A stretch of DNA of 64,000 bases, taken from Actinophytocola gossypii (GTDB taxonomy: Bacteria; Actinomycetota; Actinomycetes; Mycobacteriales; Pseudonocardiaceae). The notes below the pieces were generated by a model. That model saw only the letters and a program-made list of their open reading frames with translations, searched no databases and was not told the DNA's origin. This document shows positions 16,419-22,939 of this stretch, piece by piece; positions within the stretch are counted from its first letter, which is position 1, and every line of letters begins with the position of its first letter. The DNA lies in NCBI RefSeq assembly GCF_025165815.1, contig NZ_JAFFZE010000019.1, forward strand, positions 62,001-126,000, written 5' to 3'. The translations under genes were made by a program, and so were the position numbers.

Positions 16419-16874
16419 ATGAAACTCATTCTCACCGCCGACGTGACCGGGCTCGGTGGGCCCGGCGACATCGTCGAGGTCAAGGACGGCTACGGGCGCA
16501 ACTACCTGCTGCCCCGCAGCCTCGCGATCGTGGCGACCAAGGGCGCCGAGCGCCAGGTGCAGACGATCCGCCGGGCGCAGAACGCGCGAGCGATCCGCGG
16601 CCTGGACCACGCGCAGGAGGTCAAGGCGGCGCTGCAGGCGATCGACCCGGTGCCGATGACCGCCAAGGCGGCCGGCGGCTCCGGCAAGCTGTTCGGCTCG
16701 GTCACCACCGCCGACATCGTCAACGCGGTCAAGGCCGCCGGCGGGCCGGTGCTGGACAAGCGCACGGTCGAGCTGGACGGTCACATCAAGAAGGTCGGCA
16801 AGCACTCGGTCAGCGTGCGCCTGCACCCGGAGGTCACCGCCTCGTTCCGGGTCCAGGTCTCCGCTGCCGGCTGA
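16419..16874 (+). CDS. rplI: 50S ribosomal protein L9
   Basis: A 151-residue two-domain protein: the N-terminal [36 protein letters not shown] globule binds 23S rRNA, a long helix ([25 protein letters not shown]) connects it to the C-terminal domain ([15 protein letters not shown]..., [19 protein letters not shown]). ATG start 19 bases after rpsR. Last gene of the operon; a 14-bp perfect hairpin follows 32 bases later. Confidence 0.97.
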   Translation: MKLILTADVTGLGGPGDIVEVKDGYGRNYLLPRSLAIVATKGAERQVQTIRRAQNARAIRGLDHAQEVKAALQAIDPVPMTAKAAGGSGKLFGSVTTADIVNAVKAAGGPVLDKRTVELDGHIKKVGKHSVSVRLHPEVTASFRVQVSAAG

Positions 16875-16906
16875 GTTCGACCACGTTCCGTAGTTAATTC
16901 GCGGTC

Positions 16907-16940
16907 AGCCCCGTGTCGGATTACGCTCCGACACGGGGCT
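16907..16940 (+). terminator. Terminator hairpin of the rpsF-ssb-rpsR-rplI operon
   Basis: Perfect 14-bp inverted repeat AGCCCCGTGTCGGA (16907-16920) / TCCGACACGGGGCT (16927-16940) with a six-base loop, 32 bases after the rplI stop. No U-tract follows, as is common for actinobacterial terminators. Confidence 0.8.
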
Positions 16941-16957
16941 GATGCTGTGCCCATGAG

Positions 16958-17182
16958 TTGTCCACACCCGTGGGGGGACCCGGCCGGGGCACGGCGTCCG
17001 CGACACGCCGACGGACCGGTTTCACACGACACGCCGACCTTTCGGCGGTTGTTTCTTCCACACCCTGTACACAGGGATTGACCTGCGTGTTTCTCGCGTT
17101 CCGGCGTGCCTGTCCACAGGTTGTCAACACCTGTTCCGGGTGCTGTGGTTCGTTGCCCGGCGACGTCCACAGGTTGTCCACA
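16958..17182 (+). promoter_or_regulatory. Cluster of DnaA-box-like sequences upstream of dnaB
   Basis: The 436-base gap between rplI and dnaB has no gene. It holds five close matches to the actinobacterial DnaA box TTGTCCACA, all on the plus strand: TTGTCCACA at 16958 and 17174 (perfect), CTGTCCACA at 17110, TTGTCAACA at 17121 and ACGTCCACA at 17163. Weaker matches lie at 17054 and 17065. Four form two similar pairs with 11-base spacing (17110/17121 and 17163/17174), 53 bases apart. Likely DnaA-responsive control of dnaB or DnaA titration; inference. Confidence 0.6.
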
Positions 17183-17270
17183 GCTTCGTCCCCAGCGGTG
17201 TTTGATTTCGCCCGCGGCCGCGCTCTACCGTCCCGCGTACACCTTCGCTCTGCGTACTCGCGACGCCGGC

Positions 17271-17276
17271 TATACT
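17271..17276 (+). promoter_or_regulatory. Candidate -10 element of dnaB
   Basis: TATACT lies 34 bases upstream of the dnaB GTG start in otherwise very GC-rich DNA. I see no clear -35. It is downstream of the DnaA-box cluster, so bound DnaA could affect it. Confidence 0.5.
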
Positions 17277-17310
17277 CGAACACGTGTTCGAGACCTAGGA
17301 GGGGTTCCCC

Positions 17311-20300
17311 GTGGCGATGACCGACGACCGCCCGCCCGCGGCAGCACCCGGGGACGGCGGGCTCGACCGGCAGCCGCCGCAGGACATGACCGCCGAGCAG
17401 AGCGTGCTCGGCGGCATGATGCTGTCCAAGGACGCCATCGCCGACGTGGTCGAGGTGCTCCGCCCCGGCGACTTCTACCGCCCGGCGCACCAGGTCGTCT
17501 ACGACACCATCCTCGACCTGTACGGCCGAGGCGAGCCGGCCGACGCCGTCACCGTGGCCGCCGAGCTGGAACGCCGAGGCGAGATCCGCCGCATGGGCGG
17601 CGCCCCGTACCTGCACACCCTCATCGCGACCGTGCCAACCGCGGCGAACGCCGGCTACTACGCCGAGATCGTGGCCGAGAAGGCGATCCTGCGCCGCCTG
17701 GTCGAGGCCGGGACACGCATCGTGCAGCTCGGCTACGCGGGTGCCGAAGGCGCCGACGTCAACGAGGTGGTCGACCGCGCGCAGTCGTCGATCTACGAGG
17801 TCACCGAGCGCCGAATGAGCGAGGACTACGTCTCGCTCGAGGAACTCCTGCAACCCACCATGGACGAGATCGACGCCATCGCCTCCCGAGGCGGCTCGTC
17901 GCTGGGCGTCCCCACCGGCTTCGAAGACCTCGACGCGGTCACCAACGGCCTGCACGCCGGCCAGATGGTCATCGTCGCGGCCCGCCCGGGTATCGGGAAG
18001 GCCCTCGCCCTCGACACCCCACTCCCCACCCCGGACGGCTGGACCACGATGGGCACCGTCGAGGTGGGCGACCGGTTGCTCGACGCGAACGGCCGCCCCA
18101 CCCGCGTCGTGGCCGCGACCGAGGTCATGCACGACCGCCCGTGCTACGAAGTCGAGTTCTCCGACGGCTCCGTCCTCGTGGCCGACGCCGAGCACCAGTG
18201 GCTGACCGAGACGAGGGCGTCCCGGCGTTCCGCCCAACAGGCCGAGACCGGCTACAACCGGTACAAGAACCAGCGCACGTTCGCCGAAGTGCGCACGACC
18301 GAACAGATCGCCGCCACCGTCCGTTGCGCCACCGCCGACCGGCGGCTCAATCACTCCGTCGTCAACACCCAGCCGCTCGACCTACCGGAACAGGACCTGC
18401 TGCTCCCCCCGTACACCCTGGGCGTCTGGCTCGGCGACGGCCACTCCGCGAGTTCTCGCTTCACCACCGCGGACCCGGAGATCACCTGGCACATCGAGGC
18501 GGAGGGCCTCGAGGTCGTACCGCGCGGCAACCTCCGCTACAGCCTGCGCCTACCAGCGAGCCCTCCCACCGATCACGACGGCGGTGTCCAGGCGATCCTG
18601 CGGACCATCGGAGTGCTGAACGACAAGCGGATCCCGAGCCGGTATCTGCGGGCATCGGTCGATCAACGGCGTGCGCTGCTCGCCGGGCTCCTGGACACCG
18701 ACGGCACGGTCAACGCAACCGGTTCCGTGCAGTTCTCGGTGACCAACAGGACGCTTGCCCTGGACACCTATGAACTCGTCGTCAGCCTCGGTTACCGGTG
18801 TTCGATCTCGACGAAGTGTGTTCGCGGTCGCGGTGCGCGGTCGACCATCGCCTACACCCTCGACTTCACCACCGAGGACGACGTCTTCCGGCTCGAGCGC
18901 AAGCGCTTGACACACAAGGAGCGCCGCCGGAGCAGCAACCGGAAGCGGACCGGATCCCGATTCATCGTCGACGTGCGCCCGCTACCGAGCGTCCCGGTCC
19001 GCTGTGTGGAAGTGGACAACGCGGACCACCTCTACCTGGCCGGCCGGTCGATGATCCCCACGCACAACTCGACCCTCGGCCTGGATTTCACCCGTTCGTG
19101 CAGTGTGAAGCACGGGATGACCAGCGTCATCTTCTCGCTGGAGATGAGCCGTACCGAGATCGTGATGCGCATGCTCTCGGCGGAGGCCAAGATCCGCCTC
19201 GCCGACATGCGCGGCGGCCGCATGACCGACGACGACTGGACCAGGCTGGCGCGCCGGATGAGCGAGGTCAGCGAGGCGCCGCTGTTCGTCGACGACTCCC
19301 CGAACATGACGATGATGGAGATCCGCGCGAAGGCCAGGCGGCTCAAGCAGCGCAACGACCTCAAGCTGATCGTCGTCGACTACATGCAGCTGATGACCTC
19401 GGGCAAGCGCGTCGAGTCACGGCAGCAGGAGGTCTCGGAGTTCTCCCGGCAACTCAAGCTCCTCGCCAAGGAGCTCGAGGTCCCGGTGGTCGCGATCAGC
19501 CAGCTCAACCGAGGCCCCGAACAACGCAACGACAAGCGCCCCATGCTCTCCGACCTCCGCGAGTCGGGCTGCATGACGAGCGGCACCAGGATCCTGCGCG
19601 CCGACACCGGCGCGGAGACCACCTTCGGCGAGCTGCTGAGCTCCGGTGAACGGCCGATCGTGTGGTCGCTGGACGAACGGCTCCGACTCGTCCCTCGGGC
19701 GATGACGAAGGTCTTCCCCAGCGGCGTCAAGGAGGTCTTCCGGCTGCGGATGACCTCCGGCCGGGTCGTCGAGGCGACCGCCAACCACCCGTTCCTGACC
19801 GTCGACGGCTGGGTGCCGCTCGGCGAGCTGGGGGCCGGGGACCGGCTGGCGGTTCCCCGCCGGGTGCCCGCACCGCTCGACCAGAAGCCGCTCCCCGAGG
19901 CCGAGGTGGTCATGTTGAGCCACCTGATCGGCGACGGCTCGTTCGTGCGACACCAGCCGATCCGCTACGCCAGCACCGACGAGGCCAACCTGCGCGCGGT
20001 CACCGAGGCGGCCGAGCACTTCGGCATCACCGCCGTTCGGGACGAGCACGCCGCCGCGCGATGCACCTCCCTGCGACTTCCCGCGCCGTACCGGCTGACC
20101 CACGGCAAGCGGAACCCGATCGCCGCGTGGCTGGACGAGCTGGGCCTGTACGGGCTGCGAAGCCATGAAAAGTTCGTTCCGAAAGCGGTCTTCCAAGCCC
20201 CGAACGAGCAGGTCGCGCTGTTCCTCCGGCACCTGTGGGCTACCGACGGCTCGGTCAGGTGGGACGGCACGGCTCGTCAGGCGAGGATCTACTACGCCTC

Positions 20301-21027
20301 CACCAGTCGTCGCCTGATCGACGACATCGGACAGCTCCTGCTCAGGGTCGGCGTGCTCGGCAGGGTCAAGCGTGTCCGGAAGTCTGGCTATCGGGACAGC
20401 TGGCACCTCTACGTGTACGGCGCGGAGAACCAGCTGCGCTTCGTCGACGAGGTCGGTGTGCACGGTCTCCGTGGGCTGGCCGCCGAGCACGTCGGGCAGC
20501 GGTTGCGCGGCGTCCTCGGCAACACGAACGTCGACACCGTGCCCGCCGAGGTGTGGAACCGGGTTCGTTCCCTACTGGCGACGAAGGACATGACCCACCG
20601 GGAGTTCGCCGCCGCGATGGGCTCCCGGTCCTGCGGGTCGACCATGTGGAAGCACGCGCCGAGCAGGTCGCGGCTGGCGAAGGTCGCGGCGGTGCTGGAC
20701 GACGCGGAGCTGGACCTGCTGGCCACGAACGACGTGCTCTGGGACGAGATCGCCGAGATCGAGAGTCTGGGCGAGCAGGCCGTCTACGACGCGACGGTCC
20801 CCGGCACGCACAGCTTCGTCGCCAACGGCATCAACAGCCACAACAGCCTGGAACAGGACGCCGACATGGTGATCCTCATCCACCGGCCCGATGCGTGGGA
20901 GCGCGACGACCCTCGGGCCGGCGAGGCCGATCTGATCCTGGCCAAGCACCGGGCCGGCCCCACCGCGACGGTGACGGTCGCGCACCAGCTGCACTACTCC
21001 CGCTTCGCCGACCTCGCGCAGGGCTGA
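17311..21027 (+). CDS. dnaB: Replicative DNA helicase DnaB, interrupted in frame by two inteins
   Basis: The 1238-residue precursor would splice to a 457-residue hexameric helicase, the normal length. GTG start with AGGAGGGG upstream. The N-terminal domain (QDMTAEQSVLGGMMLSKDAI...) is followed by a RecA-like ATPase whose Walker A is split after GIGK (residue 230) by intein 1 (residues 231-586) and resumes STLGLDFTRSC. Walker B is KLIVVDYMQLM. Intein 2 (residues 754-1178) splits the RESG / SLEQDADMVILIHRPD motif. Both insertion points are known DnaB intein sites and destroy the helicase until spliced. The two exteins align without gaps. The stop overlaps the converging araC-type gene by 34 bases. 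Confidence 0.97.
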   Translation: MAMTDDRPPAAAPGDGGLDRQPPQDMTAEQSVLGGMMLSKDAIADVVEVLRPGDFYRPAHQVVYDTILDLYGRGEPADAVTVAAELERRGEIRRMGGAPYLHTLIATVPTAANAGYYAEIVAEKAILRRLVEAGTRIVQLGYAGAEGADVNEVVDRAQSSIYEVTERRMSEDYVSLEELLQPTMDEIDAIASRGGSSLGVPTGFEDLDAVTNGLHAGQMVIVAARPGIGKALALDTPLPTPDGWTTMGTVEVGDRLLDANGRPTRVVAATEVMHDRPCYEVEFSDGSVLVADAEHQWLTETRASRRSAQQAETGYNRYKNQRTFAEVRTTEQIAATVRCATADRRLNHSVVNTQPLDLPEQDLLLPPYTLGVWLGDGHSASSRFTTADPEITWHIEAEGLEVVPRGNLRYSLRLPASPPTDHDGGVQAILRTIGVLNDKRIPSRYLRASVDQRRALLAGLLDTDGTVNATGSVQFSVTNRTLALDTYELVVSLGYRCSISTKCVRGRGARSTIAYTLDFTTEDDVFRLERKRLTHKERRRSSNRKRTGSRFIVDVRPLPSVPVRCVEVDNADHLYLAGRSMIPTHNSTLGLDFTRSCSVKHGMTSVIFSLEMSRTEIVMRMLSAEAKIRLADMRGGRMTDDDWTRLARRMSEVSEAPLFVDDSPNMTMMEIRAKARRLKQRNDLKLIVVDYMQLMTSGKRVESRQQEVSEFSRQLKLLAKELEVPVVAISQLNRGPEQRNDKRPMLSDLRESGCMTSGTRILRADTGAETTFGELLSSGERPIVWSLDERLRLVPRAMTKVFPSGVKEVFRLRMTSGRVVEATANHPFLTVDGWVPLGELGAGDRLAVPRRVPAPLDQKPLPEAEVVMLSHLIGDGSFVRHQPIRYASTDEANLRAVTEAAEHFGITAVRDEHAAARCTSLRLPAPYRLTHGKRNPIAAWLDELGLYGLRSHEKFVPKAVFQAPNEQVALFLRHLWATDGSVRWDGTARQARIYYASTSRRLIDDIGQLLLRVGVLGRVKRVRKSGYRDSWHLYVYGAENQLRFVDEVGVHGLRGLAAEHVGQRLRGVLGNTNVDTVPAEVWNRVRSLLATKDMTHREFAAAMGSRSCGSTMWKHAPSRSRLAKVAAVLDDAELDLLATNDVLWDEIAEIESLGEQAVYDATVPGTHSFVANGINSHNSLEQDADMVILIHRPDAWERDDPRAGEADLILAKHRAGPTATVTVAHQLHYSRFADLAQG
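18001..19068 (+). other. DnaB intein 1, class 3-type, with LAGLIDADG endonuclease
   Basis: 356 residues inserted in the Walker A motif between GIGK and Ser. It begins with Ala (ALALDTPLPTPDGW), not Cys or Ser, so ordinary class 1 splicing is impossible. It has the three residues of class 3 inteins: Trp67 in block B (EHQWLT), Cys335 in block F (VRCVEV) and Thr354 in block G (PTHN), followed by Asn356 and an extein Ser. Two LAGLIDADG motifs (LGVWLGDG, LLAGLLDTDG) keep their Asp residues, so homing endonuclease activity may persist. Residue pattern is seen; splicing chemistry is inferred from known class 3 inteins. Confidence 0.9.
19570..20844 (+). other. DnaB intein 2, class 1, with LAGLIDADG endonuclease and helix-turn-helix-like segment
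   Basis: 425 residues starting with Cys (CMTSGTRIL) after RESG and ending INSHN before an extein Ser. Block B has the usual Thr-x-x-His (TANH), so it is a canonical class 1 intein. LAGLIDADG motifs are LSHLIGDGSF and LRHLWATDGSV. Between the endonuclease and the C-terminal splicing block is a segment (MTHREFAAAMGSRSCGSTMWKHAPSRSRLAKVAAVL) that reads like a helix-turn-helix. The insertion point is the one used by the mycobacterial DnaB intein. Confidence 0.92.
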
Positions 21028-21932
21028 GCTGAGCGGTACCGGCCGGGGGTGTGGCCGTAGTGGCGTTTGAAGGTGTGCGAGAACGCGAAGGGTGAGCCGT
21101 AGCCGACCTGTCGGGCGATGGCGGACAGCGGCTGGTCGGTGGTGTGGAGCAGGTGCGCCGCGGTGGTCATTCGCCACCAGGTCAGGTAGGTCATGGGCGG
21201 TTGGCCGATGAGGGCGGTGAACCGCCGGGCCAGGGTGGCGCGGGACAGGCCGACGTGGGCGGCGAGGTCGGCCGTTCGCCACGGTGCGGCCGGGTCGGCG
21301 TGCAGTGCCGCCAGTGCGGCGGCGATCTCGCGGTCGCGCAGGGCGCGGGGCCATCCGGTCCGGGCGTTCTCGTCGAGCCAGGCTCGGACCAGGTAGGTGA
21401 GCAGGAGATCGAGCAGGCCGCTGATCACGGCGTCCCGGCCGGGCCGTTCGCCGGTCACTTCGGCGGCGAGCAGGTCGATGGCGGTACGCAGCTCCGGGTG
21501 GCGGCCGAGTTGGGCCGGGAGGTGGACGACCTCGGGCAGTTCCGCCAGCACCGGATGCGTCCGCGTGTGGTCGAGCCGGTACTTGCCGCAGAGGAACTCG
21601 GTCCGGCCGTCCGGGTCGGCGGCCACGGCGTCGAACGGGACCGCGCCCTCGGCGTGCGGTGAGTCGGACAGGACGTGCGCGCTGCCGTGCGGCACCAGCA
21701 CGACGTCGCCGGTGGCGAGCCGGGTGGGTGCTCCGTGTTCCTGGATCAGCCAGCCGGTGCCGCGCAGCAGTACGTGGAAACCGGCTCCGTCGTAGCGGTC
21801 GAACCGGCAGCACCACGGCGAGTTCACCCGCAGTCGGCTCGAGGTGGGCCGTCCGGTGCGCATGGCGGCGATGACGTCACTCAACACATCCACGGTGAGA
21901 CGGTCGCGCATCATTTCGAGTCGAGCAAGCAT
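20994..21932 (-). CDS. AraC-family regulator with N-terminal cupin domain
   Basis: 312 residues. The N-terminal cupin sensor (CCRFDRYDGAGFHVLLRGTGWLIQ...GDVVLVPHGSAHVL) matches the AraC-binding-like cupin_6 type. The C-terminal AraC DNA-binding domain has two helix-turn-helix units (WRTADLAAHVGLSRATLARRFTALIGQPPMTYLTWWRMTTAAHLL and LSAIARQVGYGSPFAFSHTFKRHYGHTPGRYR). Start at ATG 21930-21932, or at the Met-Met six codons later; neither has a strong ribosome site. It is divergent from the hydrolase gene 34 bases away, its probable target. Confidence 0.9.
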   Translation of the reverse strand: MLARLEMMRDRLTVDVLSDVIAAMRTGRPTSSRLRVNSPWCCRFDRYDGAGFHVLLRGTGWLIQEHGAPTRLATGDVVLVPHGSAHVLSDSPHAEGAVPFDAVAADPDGRTEFLCGKYRLDHTRTHPVLAELPEVVHLPAQLGRHPELRTAIDLLAAEVTGERPGRDAVISGLLDLLLTYLVRAWLDENARTGWPRALRDREIAAALAALHADPAAPWRTADLAAHVGLSRATLARRFTALIGQPPMTYLTWWRMTTAAHLLHTTDQPLSAIARQVGYGSPFAFSHTFKRHYGHTPGRYRSAQPCARSAKRE

Positions 21933-21966
21933 TGGAACGCTCGCATGTGCGACCTAGCGTGGCGGC

Positions 21967-22875
21967 GTGCAGCGTTTTCAACTCGGCGAGGTCGAGGTCA
22001 CGAAGGTGGTCGAGTGGGAGGGCGAGTTCGCCCCGGCGCGGGTCATCGTTCCGGAGAGTCCGCCGGAGCTGTGGCAGGACAACGCCTCCTGGCTCGCCCC
22101 GGATCACTGGCGCCCGGACACCGACGCCTACCACGGCGCCGTTCAGACCTGGGTGCTGCGCAGCGAAGGCAGGACGATCCTGGTCGACACCGGGGTCGGC
22201 AACGACCGGAACCGGCCGCAGGTCCCCCTGTTCGACCACCTGAGCTCGGACTTCCTGGGTCGGCTCGCGGAAGCCGGGGTCCGGGCGGAGGACGTGGACG
22301 TCGTCGTCAACACGCACATCCACTACGACCACGTCGGCTGGAACACCGAACTGCGCGACGGGGAGTGGGTGCTGACGTTCCCCCGCGCCACCTACCTGAT
22401 CCCGCGCGCGGACCAGGTGTACTTCGATCCGCGCAACGCCCACCGCCGGCCCGCACCCCGCGATCAGCAGGAGCAACACCGCCGCGAGGGCAGCCTGATC
22501 GTCTACGCCGACAGCATCGCGCCCGTACTCGACCGGGCCGTGCTCTGGACGGGCACCCACCGCATCGACGGCAACCTCGTTCTGGAGTCCGCCCCAGGGC
22601 ACACGCCCGGATCGTCGATCGTCCGCCTGTCGTCCGGCTCGGACCGGGCCGTGTTCGTCGGGGACCTGCTGCACAGCCCGGTGCAGATCCTCGAACCGCG
22701 CTACAACAGCTGCTTCTGCGAGGATCCTCGGCAGGCCGCGGCCACCCGTCGCGAGGTGCTCGAACGCGCTGCCGACATCGGGGAACTCGTCGTACCCGCT
22801 CACTTCGGCGGCGCGGGCGCGGCCGAGATCCGGCGCGACGGCAGCCGCCTCGCCGTCGGCCGATGGGTGCCATGA
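21967..22875 (+). CDS. Metallo-beta-lactamase-fold hydrolase
   Basis: 302 residues of the metallo-beta-lactamase superfamily. The binuclear zinc motif THIHYDHVGWN (HxHxDH), LESAPGHTPGSS (third ligand His), VFVGDLLH (bridging Asp) and PAHFGG (last His) are all present, so it should be catalytic. No signal peptide; probably cytoplasmic. The overall layout resembles lactonase/quinoprotein-type MBL hydrolases acting on small esters or lactones, but the substrate cannot be told. GTG start. Divergent from an AraC regulator; followed by a strong shared terminator. Confidence 0.88.
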   Translation: MQRFQLGEVEVTKVVEWEGEFAPARVIVPESPPELWQDNASWLAPDHWRPDTDAYHGAVQTWVLRSEGRTILVDTGVGNDRNRPQVPLFDHLSSDFLGRLAEAGVRAEDVDVVVNTHIHYDHVGWNTELRDGEWVLTFPRATYLIPRADQVYFDPRNAHRRPAPRDQQEQHRREGSLIVYADSIAPVLDRAVLWTGTHRIDGNLVLESAPGHTPGSSIVRLSSGSDRAVFVGDLLHSPVQILEPRYNSCFCEDPRQAAATRREVLERAADIGELVVPAHFGGAGAAEIRRDGSRLAVGRWVP

Positions 22876-22887
22876 CCGGACTGACGA

Positions 22888-22924
22888 CGAAGGGCCCGGG
22901 AGCGTGGTGCTCCCGGGCCCTTCG
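22888..22924. terminator. Bidirectional terminator
   Basis: Perfect 16-bp stem CGAAGGGCCCGGGAGC / GCTCCCGGGCCCTTCG with a five-base loop, between the converging hydrolase gene and the giant repeat-protein gene. TTT follows on the plus side. Serves both genes. Confidence 0.88.
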
Positions 22925-22939
22925 TTTGGGGGGGTTCCG

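Noticed and set aside
16958-17182. Chromosomal origin (oriC) upstream of dnaB
   Set aside because: DnaA boxes are present but there is no AT-rich unwinding region, and gene order puts oriC beside dnaA-dnaN at or beyond the right edge.
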